Notes: a model not told the origin generated them from the letters alone. Positions 1 to 9,978 are shown, counted from the stretch's first letter. The stretch: 64,000 nt of DNA from Marinifilum breve (GCF_003202155.1 NZ_QFLI01000002.1:558001-622000), one strand, 5' to 3'. Numbers and translations: made by a program.

Positions 1-857
1 GATTCATAGAAAAAATCATACTTGTTCGACGGATCATAGTACACCTTAAGTTGAGGCAATACTTTCTCTCCAAATCTCAACTCAACATTGGATTCCAAAC
101 CAATGATTTTTTTCTTTTCACCCCAAGAATTGATTAGCAATGAATCAACAGCCTGGCTATCGCAAATCATTTTGGCATTCTTCTCGGGTGCTGACAATTG
201 AAACATACTCGCTCCTGTATCAAACATCACTCTCAACTCCTGTCCATTCGCAGTAAATGGCAACAATAACCTGTTGTCTTCATTTTCCTTTAAAAACTGA
301 AAAGGGATAAATGAATAATCTGAGGCATTCATTTCCGAAGCATCAGTTATACTCATTTTACTGTTCGGATAATCGATAACCAACACCTTACCCTTCAGAA
401 CATCTGTCCCAATACTGCCAATCAATATTTCAACTTCAGGACTGAGCGAATCTACTGGAACCTTCACTCCATAGCCTTGCAAGCTTGCTGCATTCACGTT
501 GCAATCAAATACGTCACCTATCTTTATATCCAAATTGTTGATTTGAGGGCATTCACGCATATGAAACTTGCACAAATTAATGGTATCCAACTTCCTCTTT
601 AAATCAGGATACTTCTGATAAAAACTGCCAATGGTATTGCCCCTAATTACCGACTGAGTAGAACCAAGATCCAACTGCATTAAAAATCGGTTTGGCAAAT
701 TTTCAATCTGCACAGGCAACAGAATAGCCAATTTCTCAATATACCTTCCCGAAACACTGTCGTTTACCCATTTAAATTCAGCAAATTCCTGAGCTTTCAT
801 TTCATTCTGCATAAAAGCCAAGGCAAGAGTCACAAATACAAGTATTCTTATTCTCAT
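1..857 (-). CDS. Secreted aspartyl-protease-like (retropepsin/pepsin-fold) protein, C-terminus cut by window edge
   Basis: An open frame of 285 codons runs off the left edge; the ATG is at 857. The N-terminus (MRIRILVFVTLALAFMQNEMKAQ) looks like a Sec signal peptide ending near residue 22. Two aspartyl-protease-like triads are visible: DLGST at residue 63 and FDTGAS at residue 213, spaced as in a two-lobed or duplicated aspartic protease fold. The first motif has Leu in place of Thr, so whether both lobes are catalytic is open. The protein is probably periplasmic or outer-membrane associated. The next gene upstream on the same strand ends 18 bp away, so the two may be cotranscribed. The substrate is unknown. 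Confidence 0.75.
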   Translation of the reverse strand, partial: MRIRILVFVTLALAFMQNEMKAQEFAEFKWVNDSVSGRYIEKLAILLPVQIENLPNRFLMQLDLGSTQSVIRGNTIGSFYQKYPDLKRKLDTINLCKFHMRECPQINNLDIKIGDVFDCNVNAASLQGYGVKVPVDSLSPEVEILIGSIGTDVLKGKVLVIDYPNSKMSITDASEMNASDYSFIPFQFLKENEDNRLLLPFTANGQELRVMFDTGASMFQLSAPEKNAKMICDSQAVDSLLINSWGEKKKIIGLESNVELRFGEKVLPQLKVYYDPSNKYDFFYE

Positions 858-875
858 ATATTCAGTTCACAAACA

Positions 876-1922
876 TTAAAAATCAAAGTCAAATCCACCA
901 TCCGAAACAGAATCAAACCAGCCACCGCCGTCCGATTCAAATGCCGATTCAAACACACCACTATCACTGGTATCCAAAAGCGAATCTCCTTCAAGCAAAG
1001 TACTTCCATCAGAAGCCGATAAGTCTTCAATGCTTACATCCTTATCAAAAATGCTTCCTTCAGCAGCATCCATTCCCGATTCTCCAATCTCACCAAACAA
1101 ATGCCCATCTTCATTAATGATTTCCGCATCAGAAACATGAATATTTCGGTCAAAACAAAGCTCCGACCACAGCACAGAGTACAACAAGAAATCACTAAAT
1201 CCATAATATGTATAAGGAGTTCCCGCATAACTTGATGGCTTAACCTCTTCACCACTCTTTTTAGCCTGCTCTTTCTGAACAATCAATCGGTTGGTCGATT
1301 GAATCTTCACATCATCCACTCGAATTCGCTTTTGCAACTCAAAACTCAGGTTGTTTAGGAATGAATCAAACTTCTGCTTGCTATCATTTATATAGCGGTC
1401 GTAACGCTTTTGATTCTTAAACACGCCATTCAGCTTATTTTTCAGCTGTTCACCCTTCAAATCACCAAACTCCTTCAACAATCCACTTACAATAATCTCA
1501 ATAGGATATTCATTTACCTTATGGTTTCGATTCACACTAATCTCAATCAAATACTTAAACTCCTCATCTTCGTGCTCCAATACCATCCACAAAGAATCAA
1601 AGTATTTCGACATGGTCTCATCAATCTCAATGGAGTACTTGTCCATAGCAAAATCCAAATCAGCTTTCTCTCCTTTGGTATCAAAATAGATCTCGATATC
1701 ATCATGATTGATTCGAATCACATTATCAATCCCCATGCAAGCAAATGTGGAATGCATCTGCTGTATGATCGAAATGGCTTTTAAAGTTTCAATCTCTTTC
1801 TTATCTCCAACTTTTCCACCTGTAATATGGTAAAACAGCTTCCTGAAACTCCCCTCAGGTTTCTCAACCTTAATGTGAGTCAATTGCTCCGGATCAACAG
1901 TTACTTTTCCTCTTAAAAACAT
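876..1922 (-). CDS. Hypothetical protein with acidic Asp/Ser/Gly-rich C-terminus
   Basis: I do not recognise this family. The frame is open upstream to a TTG at 1988, but I take the ATG at 1922 (348 aa) because the extra 22 codons are Cys-rich and begin with a weak codon. Residues 1-260 are mixed alpha/beta with several charged helices. The last ~70 residues are strongly acidic and rich in Ser, Asp and Gly, ending in Phe-Asp repeats, which suggests a flexible tail. No signal peptide or membrane segment is evident from the chosen start, so it is probably cytoplasmic. It precedes the aspartyl-protease-like gene on the same strand by 18 bp. Confidence 0.6.
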   Translation of the reverse strand: MFLRGKVTVDPEQLTHIKVEKPEGSFRKLFYHITGGKVGDKKEIETLKAISIIQQMHSTFACMGIDNVIRINHDDIEIYFDTKGEKADLDFAMDKYSIEIDETMSKYFDSLWMVLEHEDEEFKYLIEISVNRNHKVNEYPIEIIVSGLLKEFGDLKGEQLKNKLNGVFKNQKRYDRYINDSKQKFDSFLNNLSFELQKRIRVDDVKIQSTNRLIVQKEQAKKSGEEVKPSSYAGTPYTYYGFSDFLLYSVLWSELCFDRNIHVSDAEIINEDGHLFGEIGESGMDAAEGSIFDKDVSIEDLSASDGSTLLEGDSLLDTSDSGVFESAFESDGGGWFDSVSDGGFDFDF

Positions 1923-2141
1923 ATCTAACTTCTTTTGATTTTCAACAATTAAGCATCCTGATTTACAATAACACAGCACACGAAACAACAGCTATAACAT
2001 TTTAGCATTACATAAATCACTACTAATTTAAATAACATTAATTATACTTCTAATCCATTTCCCTATAGATTCATTTTAAATTAGTAAACAGTAACACATC
2101 TATTGCTAATTAAATTCTCCGCATCCAATCCCCAGAACAAT

Positions 2142-2171
2142 AAAAAAGAGCCTCCTTATTCGGAGACTCTT
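2142..2171 (-). terminator. Rho-independent terminator after the VIT-VWA-TonB gene
   Basis: Stem AAGAG-C-CTCC (2146-2155) pairs with GGAG-A-CTCTT (2162-2171), with one internal mismatch. On the minus strand it is followed by a run of six U (plus-strand A run 2142-2147). It lies about 80 bp after the stop of the gene ending at 2249. Confidence 0.75.
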
Positions 2172-2248
2172 CCTGTTCTTTATCTTCTAAACTTGATAAA
2201 CATCCTATGCCTTTAATCAATCACCTCTAACTAGAGCCTGAAGACTGA

Positions 2249-4603
2249 TCAACTTCCAATCCTAAACTCAATCGGCAATGTGTAGCATACTCGTACAGGC
2301 TTTCCTCTTTGTTTACCTGCTACCCATTTAGGCATTGCCTTTACAACACGTAAGGCTTCTGCATCAAGCAAGGCATGAACTCCTCTTACAATTTTCACAT
2401 CTACAACACTTCCATCTGTATCAATCACGAAATTCACGAACACTCTTCCTTGAATCCCATTTTTACGAGCTGCTTCAGGATATTTTACATTTTCATTTAA
2501 ATACTTGGTCAAAGCAGCAATTCCTCCAGGAAAGGACGGCATATCTTCAACCAGTACAAATGGCAAATTCTCATCTTCCTCCTCCTCTTCTTCATACACC
2601 TCTTTAATCTCAACCACATACTCTTCATCTGCATCTGAATCCTCAATCTCTAAACAATCCTCTAAAGCGGCACCTTTTACACCAGGTTTGGTCATTCCTC
2701 CAATAGCTGAATTAGAAACACCTTGAGGAAGTGGAATAGGTTGTTTCACACTGTTTTGTTTCCCTCCTTTATTCGAGACAATGGTATCAACTGCAATAAA
2801 CGAAGTGTATTCTGTTAAAAGATTATATTTCAAGCCCAGATCTGTAATTACTCTTTTTAAGCTATCCCTGTTAACATTATTACTCCAACCATCTTTACCC
2901 AAATTATTATAATCCCCCAGAAGGCGAATTTTCTCCCTTGCCCATAGATATCTTAAAGCTCTGTTTTCACTCTTATCATTCTTAATCTCTATAGATTGGG
3001 AAATGGCTTTTCCTCCACTTACTCCATTAACAATCAACTTTCCTTTGGCACTTCCTCTGTACTTTCCCGAGATCACAATAGGACGCTCTGCAAACAGATC
3101 CGGTACCACCTCAGGCATAACATCATAAGCATTAAAGTCTTCAAATCGATAAGTGACATTGGTCAGAACCGGCTGCGAAATGTATTTTTGGAACTTTTCA
3201 GCTACAGACTTTGCCTCCTTTTCGTTTATGGCAACAAATGGCTCCCCATAACCTACATGCGCCATGCCTTCAATAATGTATCGATTTACACCGCTTCCAA
3301 TTCCAAAAGAGAAAAAGTTAGCATTCCCCAAATTCTGACGAATGTAATCGTAGGTTTGCTTTTCAACACTAACAAAACCATCAGTCAAAATCACAAACGA
3401 ACGGGCAAAATCATCTTTCTGATTCATACCCATTGCGGTCTGCAATGCATTTAACAACTCGGTCCCTCCATATCCACTACTATTGCCCATAAAATGGATA
3501 GCCTTCTCAATGTTTTCTTGTGTAACAGGCAAGGATTCTTTAGCATAGGTCTGCGAGCCACCCGCAAAAAATACGATATTGAACAGATCGCTTGGTCTCA
3601 ATCCCCCTAGCAGGTTTCGCATCAACTCCTTAGAAATATCCAATGGAAATCCATTCATCGAACCCGATACATCTACAATAAAAATATACTCACGCGCAGG
3701 TATATTTTCAGGCTTTACCCTTGCTGGTGGTTGCAGCATTGCCAGAAAGAACTTTTCTCCTTCTGCATTGTCATATACCAATACGCCCGTTTCAATCTGC
3801 TCACCAGCCAATTTGTACTGCAATATAAAATCCCGATCACCACCATATGGATCAGCCATTGTAATACTTGCGCTGCTCTTTCCTGTATATCCAACTTTAT
3901 TTTCGTGCGTTTCACAAAGTACACTTTGAATTGCAATACCAGCATTCAAATTCACTTTCAAATCAAGTCTCGATCTTGGTTCAACACCCTCCTTTAAATA
4001 AGGATTACCATTCCAATTGCTCTTGTTTCCGGATTGATACTCTTCCTTACTAGCATATCTGGGACCAACAACAGTAGGATATATAAACTCATAAACCTTA
4101 TCGGTAGGAACAAGCAACTCCGTATACGACATGTCTACCTCAACAGTAGCTCCAGGCACAATATTGGCCACACTCATTTTAAAAACATTGGCACGCTCTT
4201 CTTCAAGCAAGGATGCTGTTTTCCCCTTCTTCTTTGCTTTATCGTACATCTTTCTGGCCTTCTTCTTCTCCTCTATCTTTGCCCTGATCTTTCTATCACC
4301 AATGCTCATCTCCATATCATAAACCGCAGCTCGCGTTGATGCCGGAAAAACATAAATGGCTTCAATGGTCGACTTCCCTGTATTTGTATAGATTTGCTTT
4401 ACATTTACATCGGCAATTACCCCCGATACATTCACATCTACTTTCGTAGATTTTAAGGGCAATCTAGCAAGTTCTCCCTCTCCGGTAAGCACAACGAAGT
4501 AAGGCGATTCTCCTTTGCCTGTATCTTTTGCAAAAACAATACAAATACAATTAATCATTATCAAAGCCAGCAATACAATCTTCCTTTTCCAGTTCATCTT
4601 CAT
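2249..4603 (-). CDS. Secreted VIT-VWA protein with TonB C-terminal domain
   Basis: 784 aa. A signal peptide (residues 1-25) is followed by a vault/inter-alpha-trypsin (VIT) domain at about 40-165, then a von Willebrand factor A domain at about 300-480 with an intact MIDAS start D311-x-S313-x-S315 and a later LTDGF. A Glu-rich linker (EVYEEEEEEDEN) leads to a TonB C-terminal domain at about 695-784 (FPGG, YPEAARKNGIQGRVFVNF, and the AL...MPKW core). VIT-VWA proteins are usually surface or periplasmic adhesion/scaffold proteins. A TonB_C domain at the end of a secreted protein in Bacteroidota often serves as a periplasmic contact module rather than a true energy transducer (inference). It is monocistronic, with its own terminator at 2142-2171. 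Confidence 0.85.
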   Translation of the reverse strand: MKMNWKRKIVLLALIMINCICIVFAKDTGKGESPYFVVLTGEGELARLPLKSTKVDVNVSGVIADVNVKQIYTNTGKSTIEAIYVFPASTRAAVYDMEMSIGDRKIRAKIEEKKKARKMYDKAKKKGKTASLLEEERANVFKMSVANIVPGATVEVDMSYTELLVPTDKVYEFIYPTVVGPRYASKEEYQSGNKSNWNGNPYLKEGVEPRSRLDLKVNLNAGIAIQSVLCETHENKVGYTGKSSASITMADPYGGDRDFILQYKLAGEQIETGVLVYDNAEGEKFFLAMLQPPARVKPENIPAREYIFIVDVSGSMNGFPLDISKELMRNLLGGLRPSDLFNIVFFAGGSQTYAKESLPVTQENIEKAIHFMGNSSGYGGTELLNALQTAMGMNQKDDFARSFVILTDGFVSVEKQTYDYIRQNLGNANFFSFGIGSGVNRYIIEGMAHVGYGEPFVAINEKEAKSVAEKFQKYISQPVLTNVTYRFEDFNAYDVMPEVVPDLFAERPIVISGKYRGSAKGKLIVNGVSGGKAISQSIEIKNDKSENRALRYLWAREKIRLLGDYNNLGKDGWSNNVNRDSLKRVITDLGLKYNLLTEYTSFIAVDTIVSNKGGKQNSVKQPIPLPQGVSNSAIGGMTKPGVKGAALEDCLEIEDSDADEEYVVEIKEVYEEEEEEDENLPFVLVEDMPSFPGGIAALTKYLNENVKYPEAARKNGIQGRVFVNFVIDTDGSVVDVKIVRGVHALLDAEALRVVKAMPKWVAGKQRGKPVRVCYTLPIEFRIGS

Positions 4604-4780
4604 ACCAATCTGTTTTTAGTTCAACTCTCGATACCCTCACCCCTTTTCCCTTCACTCAACGGTATCCTACCACTAATATAAACACTACAAACTAAACCTT
4701 TAGTTTAAACTCTTGTAAGAATCATTTTAAATAAACACCAACACATCTTTTGATAAGTCACAATCCTTTTAATACATTAC

Positions 4781-4808
4781 AAAAAAAGAGCTTCATTACT
4801 GAAGCTCT
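4781..4808 (-). terminator. Rho-independent terminator
   Basis: Perfect 9-bp stem AGAGCTTCA / TGAAGCTCT (4787-4795 and 4800-4808) with a 4-nt loop. On the minus strand it is followed by a U run (plus-strand A 4781-4787). It lies about 130 bp after the stop of the gene at 4936-5715. The rest of 4604-4935 shows nothing else. Confidence 0.85.
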
Positions 4809-4935
4809 CTTCGTATTTATTCAAATTACAATCCCTATCGTATCAATTTTATTTGCAGCCATTTAAAACCGTTAAATATCAGAACCAAGGAGCTGAAACT
4901 TAAGCTCAAAACATCCCTCATCCATCAACTTCATG

Positions 4936-5715
4936 TTAACTGGCACCCATTGCACTTTTCTCAACAATATAATCTCTCATTCTAATCGGTAAATCCTCAA
5001 GAACAACTGCCTGGGTATGATTATGCGAATCAACAAGCATAGTACTCATACGAATCCTACTCATACTATATTCATCCTGAATCGCATAAAGCTCTTTCGT
5101 GTAAACAGAAGCCGAAACTTCATAAGAATACTGTAATCGGTAAAATGATTTAGAATTTCCAATCTGAAAACTTGGTAATTTAATCTCCGACTGAATCTTT
5201 GCCGGTAATATTTTGAATCCAGACTTTAGCATTTTTAACAACATCACCTTTTTATAGATTGGAATACTAACAATCACAAAACCAGGCGCTATCAAAACAA
5301 ACAAAAGACTGATACTATCAATTCCAAAAGCACCATTCTTTGTTCCATTAATTCTTGATATACCCAACTCATCCTTTACATACACAACAGCAACCGTATC
5401 CCCCACACCAATCGATTCTTCGTAGCCAAACGATTCTCCTGTAACTCTGGCATTCTCCAGGTAAAACTCATACTTGTATTTCAAAGCCCTCTTTCCATTC
5501 AACGAAGAATTCGTTTCCTGCACAGCCAACACAACTCCTTTTGTTTCAGATACCGATTCAGCATCATACTTTGAATCTTGAAAATCAACACTAGGCAAAA
5601 AAGCCATTAATATGATCGTTGGTACAAATAATACAAACAATCCCATTGTAACCAACTTTCCTGAAAACAATGTCTTCACCTTTAATCCAAATGGAATTTT
5701 ATTCAATTGCTTCAT
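4936..5715 (-). CDS. DUF3592-like membrane protein
   Basis: 259 aa. A first membrane segment at about residues 22-42 (MGLFVLFVPTIILMAFLP) is followed by a beta-rich extracytoplasmic stretch (KGVVLAVQETNSS, YKYEFYLEN, GDTVAVVYV) and a second membrane segment at about 130-152. This is the arrangement of DUF3592 proteins. Unlike the short version at 26319-26768, a second beta-rich module (residues 170-250) with a similar pattern follows, as if the soluble domain were duplicated. Function is unknown. The gene stands alone with a strong terminator 130 bp downstream. Confidence 0.65.
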   Translation of the reverse strand: MKQLNKIPFGLKVKTLFSGKLVTMGLFVLFVPTIILMAFLPSVDFQDSKYDAESVSETKGVVLAVQETNSSLNGKRALKYKYEFYLENARVTGESFGYEESIGVGDTVAVVYVKDELGISRINGTKNGAFGIDSISLLFVLIAPGFVIVSIPIYKKVMLLKMLKSGFKILPAKIQSEIKLPSFQIGNSKSFYRLQYSYEVSASVYTKELYAIQDEYSMSRIRMSTMLVDSHNHTQAVVLEDLPIRMRDYIVEKSAMGAS

Positions 5716-5875
5716 ACTATCAAATTTTCATGTGTTTAAATTTTCTTTTAGTTGACACATGGAACTCACAAGAAATTTTAATCATTACCCTTTTATGTAA
5801 TTTATAAGATTAAAATTTACATGTTCGTTTTATACTTTTCCAGTTAAAATCATATGCTTTGGATAAGCAATAGAA

Positions 5876-6580
5876 TTACCATTCAACAAGCCTTCCATCA
5901 ATATCATAAGAAACAGACCTATTGCCAATTTGATCTATTCTTCCATTTGTATCATAAGAAATATCTGTATCTCCAATTCTTTCCACTCTTCCTTGTATAT
6001 CATATTCTATTTCAGCCTGGCCTATTCCATCTATCCTGCCATGTATATCGTATGATATCTCATCTGAACCAATCTCATCGATCCTGTCATGTATGTTATA
6101 GGAAATATCCTTAAATCCAACTCCATCTATCCTACCGTGTATGTCGTAGGATATCTCATCCGAACCAATCTCATCAATCCTGCCATGTATGTCATAGGAA
6201 ATATCCTTGGAACCTATTCTATCCACCCTTCCATGAATATCATAGGAAATATCTTTCGATCCAATCTCATCAATCCTGCCGAGTACATCATAAGAAACAT
6301 CCTCGAAATCCATCCCCCCATCATCTTCTTTCGAAGCAGATCGATTTTTATTGTTGCAATCATTCACAATATTATAAAGCTCCAATACATTATACGAATT
6401 CGTATGCCTTTCATTTCTGAACCTCATAAGCTCTCCGTGCTTGCTAAAAACAACACCCTTTACCTTCAAGCATACGCTACCATTTCTCTCTATCAAACTT
6501 ATCTTTTCATCCTTAGCCGTAACATCAATGGCTACCAACAGCATAAGCGATATCAATATCACTTTAAATGTATCTTTCAT
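5876..6580 (-). CDS. Secreted protein with nine 16-residue YD-like repeats
   Basis: 234 aa. A signal peptide ends near residue 22 (VAIDVTA). From residue 94 to the C-terminus the protein is nearly all tandem repeats of 16 residues with consensus D-I-S-Y-D-I-H-G-R-I-D-E-I-G-S-K; the ninth copy is truncated. The Y-D-x-x-G-R core resembles YD/RHS-type repeats but is shorter. The regular spacing suggests a beta-solenoid or beta-hairpin stack. The underlying DNA is a 48-bp tandem repeat, so copy number may vary between strains. Ligand and function are unknown. Confidence 0.75.
   Translation of the reverse strand: MKDTFKVILISLMLLVAIDVTAKDEKISLIERNGSVCLKVKGVVFSKHGELMRFRNERHTNSYNVLELYNIVNDCNNKNRSASKEDDGGMDFEDVSYDVLGRIDEIGSKDISYDIHGRVDRIGSKDISYDIHGRIDEIGSDEISYDIHGRIDGVGFKDISYNIHDRIDEIGSDEISYDIHGRIDGIGQAEIEYDIQGRVERIGDTDISYDTNGRIDQIGNRSVSYDIDGRLVEW
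5879..6301 (-). repeat. 48-bp tandem coding repeats, about nine copies
   Basis: The DNA coding residues 94-234 of the repeat protein repeats every 48 bp. Near-identical neighbouring copies are seen around 6060-6230 (for example CATGTATGTCATAGGAAAT recurring). Near-identity of central copies and divergence at the ends suggests recent slippage or unequal exchange. Confidence 0.8.
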
Positions 6581-6619
6581 CTTTCACTAATTACTTTATC
6601 CTTTTCACTTCATCCTTTT

Positions 6620-7759
6620 TCACTTTCCCCTTCTCTTCAATTCAACCTTTAAGGATTTTCCTTCAGTATTGGTCCAAACCCCTACAATGCTTTTGTTGTC
6701 ATCCGATACAGTTAAACTAAACTCTCCTGTATTATCATCATTCTCATTGTACACACTTAAAACAAGCCCATTACCTTTCGCTTCTCCGCTCAAGTGAATT
6801 GTTCTGCCTATATTATTGTACAAATAAACCCCACTAACATATTCATCCGAATACTTATCAAGCACCAATGTAATAGGATACTTTTCAGCAATATGACCGT
6901 AGAATATTTTTTCAGAGTAATGCGTTTCAAAATCCCCAGGCTTTTCATCGAAAAGAAGATTCAAACCATACTTCGACAAAAGCGGCTTAATCAGTGAATA
7001 TTTCATTGTATTTTCAAAATCTCCAATAGCATCCAAGGCTCTCAAGGCATGGTTCGAACATCTTCCACGATAAACAACCAACTCCTCTTTCTTTAAACAA
7101 AACTCTTTTGAGAAGCTATACTCTTCAATTGTCTTTATACAGTCCTCATAAATGGAAACTTCATCATAAGAGTCTTCAAGATCACTTTTTAAACTCTCAA
7201 TTAAGCTTTCATCATTTGATGCTTGAATTTCTTTAAGGATTTCCGAAATCCCCTGGTAAGAAGATGCAATAGCAGCCTGAAGACTCAACTTCCTCTCATT
7301 ATTGATCATCTTCTTAAAAATTTCATAACCATCTACAGTAAAAAGATCCGGCAGATAAACCACCTCTCCATTGCGCAAATCAAAATTCTCATGATCAGTA
7401 GAATAAGAGCTATAAGCCCCCATAAACTCTTCATTCAATTCAACTGACAAGAACGCCTTATTATTCTCAATAATTCTATAATCAACCGATTGCCTCCCAT
7501 GAAAACGATCTTCTTGTGGCCAATCCTTTTCAAACACATGCTCTTTCTCTTTCCCAACAAGCAGACCAAGTCTATTCATCTGAAGAAACTGATTAACAGC
7601 ATTCGACACCTTTGAATCTTCCGAAACCCAAAAAACAGGAAAGGATGATGTCATTCGATTATAAGCATTTTGCTTACGATAAACCTTCTCCACTTTCAAT
7701 TGTGCAGTTCCTACAGCAGAATAGCACAACAAAACCATTAGTATTAAATTATATTTCAT
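6620..7759 (-). CDS. Secreted DUF3298/RsiV-like protein
   Basis: 379 aa with a signal peptide (about residues 1-19, ending GTAQ). Residues ~30-300 show the pattern of DUF4163/DUF3298 proteins (RsiV, PdaC-like): conserved beta strands, the stretch SVELNEEFMGAYSSYSTDH, then FDLRNGEVVYLPDLF, a long helical insert, and a return to strands. The family includes anti-sigma factors and peptidoglycan-associated enzymes, but no transmembrane or anti-sigma N-terminus is present, so a soluble periplasmic role is more likely. The C-terminal 60 residues form a separate beta-rich segment. Assignment rests on pattern recognition only. Confidence 0.6.
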   Translation of the reverse strand: MKYNLILMVLLCYSAVGTAQLKVEKVYRKQNAYNRMTSSFPVFWVSEDSKVSNAVNQFLQMNRLGLLVGKEKEHVFEKDWPQEDRFHGRQSVDYRIIENNKAFLSVELNEEFMGAYSSYSTDHENFDLRNGEVVYLPDLFTVDGYEIFKKMINNERKLSLQAAIASSYQGISEILKEIQASNDESLIESLKSDLEDSYDEVSIYEDCIKTIEEYSFSKEFCLKKEELVVYRGRCSNHALRALDAIGDFENTMKYSLIKPLLSKYGLNLLFDEKPGDFETHYSEKIFYGHIAEKYPITLVLDKYSDEYVSGVYLYNNIGRTIHLSGEAKGNGLVLSVYNENDDNTGEFSLTVSDDNKSIVGVWTNTEGKSLKVELKRRGK

Positions 7760-7812
7760 TCTCTATTTAAATTTATCACCTCATCCCATTACTCAAATTC
7801 TTGTAGTTACCT

Positions 7813-7836
7813 CCCCTTCTCATTGAGGAGAAGGGG
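7813..7836. repeat. REP-like hairpin, copy 1
   Basis: CCCCTTCTC (7813-7821) pairs with GAGAAGGGG (7828-7836). The arm is followed by GCTGGGGTTGAGGT, which recurs after the hairpin at 8328-8345. It lies just downstream of the stop of the minus-strand gene at 7857 and could also serve as its terminator. Confidence 0.6.
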
Positions 7837-7856
7837 CTGGGGTTGAGGTTTTTTCA

Positions 7857-8231
7857 CTATACTTTTCGAATTTGCATTACGATATGTTGAAGCAAGTCCA
7901 AAAATACTTTTCTACTAATCAATTGATTCAAAAGACCACTAATTAAAACTTCATCATCCAACAATTCAATTTCTCTAATCATTTGATCAAACAACACTAC
8001 TATATTTGGTATTCCAACCTTCTTACAAGCTTTTATGATATCTTCACCCAGAAACGAGAAAGCATCTATACCACAACATTCAGCCACACATTCCACCTCT
8101 ATATGTTTCCAAAATATTTTAGTAGGATCAAGTAATGAATCAATATCTTTTGGTTTTACTGATTCTGAATCAAATTCAATCCACTCAATCCATATATCAT
8201 TTCCAATACTTATATCTTTTGATCCACTCAT
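7857..8231 (-). CDS. Small hypothetical protein (DUF6331-like)
   Basis: 124 aa, no signal peptide or membrane segment. The motif VECVAECCGIDAFSF in the middle recalls small Bacteroidota proteins grouped as DUF6331 (from memory, not checked). The paired cysteines in CVAECC could bind metal, but that is speculation. It sits between two REP-like hairpins and has no obvious partner gene. Confidence 0.55.
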   Translation of the reverse strand: MSGSKDISIGNDIWIEWIEFDSESVKPKDIDSLLDPTKIFWKHIEVECVAECCGIDAFSFLGEDIIKACKKVGIPNIVVLFDQMIREIELLDDEVLISGLLNQLISRKVFLDLLQHIVMQIRKV

Positions 8232-8327
8232 TTACAATTTCAATATTTCTTCTACACTTCTTACTTCCTGAAACCTTCTCCTACCACCTCATCCCAACTT
8301 TCTCTATACTCAATTTGTTGCACTCAA

Positions 8328-8345
8328 CTTCTCCTCGAGGAGAAG
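8328..8345. repeat. REP-like hairpin, copy 2
   Basis: CTTCTCCTCGAGGAGAAG is a perfect 18-bp palindrome followed by GGGCTGGGGGTTGAGGT, matching the tail of copy 1 at 7813-7836. The surrounding gap 8232-8677 holds nothing else that I can recognise. Confidence 0.6.
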
Positions 8346-8677
8346 GGGCTGGGGGTTGAGGTCTTTTCATAACACACCATTAAGCTAGCAACCTTCCATA
8401 CCTCCTAACAAAAACATCTTTAATCCCTACCTAAAAGGTGTTGTACTTGTTGTTCATATTGATCTATTGGTATTGTAATCTTCTGTTGGTATAGGTGTAA
8501 AACTCCTAGCGTGACACGATAGAAATGAAGAGGAAAAATTCTACTCTCCACCTTCATGGTCTAAAGCCACACTTACATCACTCACATCTTCTTTATGTAT
8601 AAATTTAGATAGTATATTGATTTATACCTCTGCATTAAATTTGTTAGAATGAATTTTTAAAATAACTGGAGTAACTT

Positions 8678-9079
8678 TTATCTAAGACTATTGTCATTTA
8701 CATCATACACTTTATATACAGATATATGTGACTTTTTGGTTATACCACGATGAATGACTTCAACCTGCCAGTAATATGTCGTACCTACTTCTAATTCTTT
8801 TACGTCATAGTATTTTTGCTCAAGATTTTTTGCTTTTACTTCAAGATTATCTCCAGTTGTTCCAAGAAGCAGGCTATATTTAAAATCATGATGTTCTTCA
8901 CTTTCTACGTCCCAACTAAACTGATACCTTTCGCTATCATAAAATTCTAAGTAGCTTACTTTATTTAATATTATTTCCACTTCCAGCTCTTTGGTATCAT
9001 CATTATCGCAAGAACTAAAATTACATACCATCAATATTAATAGCATATACTTACTGATTATTGTCCAATGGTTTTTCAT
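8678..9079 (-). CDS. Small lipoprotein with a fibronectin-III-like fold
   Basis: 133 aa. A type II signal peptide ends NFSSCDND, with the lipidated Cys at about residue 24 and Asp residues following. The mature part is beta-rich and ends a strand with TTYYWQVEVIHRG, typical of fibronectin type III or other Ig-like domains on Bacteroidota surface lipoproteins. It is short enough to be one domain. No partner genes are evident. Confidence 0.65.
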   Translation of the reverse strand: MKNHWTIISKYMLLILMVCNFSSCDNDDTKELEVEIILNKVSYLEFYDSERYQFSWDVESEEHHDFKYSLLLGTTGDNLEVKAKNLEQKYYDVKELEVGTTYYWQVEVIHRGITKKSHISVYKVYDVNDNSLR

Positions 9080-9978
9080 AGTTTAATTATTATTTAAATT
9101 ATATCGGAATTACTCTTATTAAAAATTTCTATTTACTCCACTATAATTATCACTCGTATAATTATCCCTTCTACAAACCAATTAATAAATCAATTGGAAA
9201 TTCTCATTTAACTCTAGCAATGAACAATCTATTCATTTACAAATTCAAGACACTTTTCCTTTACACACACCATATCAGTCAGAATTGAATATCCTTCAAT
9301 ACTTTTATCATTTTTAAACATTACTTCTTATTCAAGTTTGCAATAAATTCTCCGCAAAATAATGTTTCACCCCCCACCTCTAACTTCAAATACACGACAC
9401 CTAACCTCAAAACTATAATTATATTCAACACTAAATATCATCATACAATAAAACTACACAGTTAAATTATCTCCATCAAAAACAATGCCATTGTACACAT
9501 ATATTAAAAATATATTTTTTCTAACAAAATACTACTAACCACAAGCAAGTTGACAAACAGAGAAAAGACGTTCATGTAAACAAAACACACTTTCATTATA
9601 AATTACTGAACTTTGAAGTGACTAAAAGTTCATTTTTGGTAAAAACACACCCAATTCATCAATTATCATATTTTGAATGATTCTAAACAGCATTTGTTTA
9701 AGTTTTCTTAATATTATCTGAAATACTAGCAAATTCAATAAATGCAGGTTAAACATCTCAACTTTTTAAAACCCTACATTTCAAATTTATTTTGTATTGT
9801 TAATTATTCTTTCATACATTCGAGATGAGTTTAGCTAAACAATACGATATATATTATCAATTTACTGCATTAGCAAAGAACAAGAGAAGGATTTGTGAGA
9901 AGGAAATGAATGCATTGTTAATTGCAAGCACTTACATGACTGACAGATCGATTTAAAATTAATCCAAAACAAATTACA
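9080..9978. other. AT-rich gene-free stretch
   Basis: About 900 bp upstream of the 21-bp array with no convincing open frame, RNA gene or palindrome. It is strongly AT-rich. I see nothing supportable in it. Confidence 0.5.

Noticed and set aside
4927-4945. Sigma-54-like TGGCACCCATTGCA
   Set aside because: The GG-to-GC spacing is 8 rather than 10 bp and the site is at the 3' end of a gene on the other strand.
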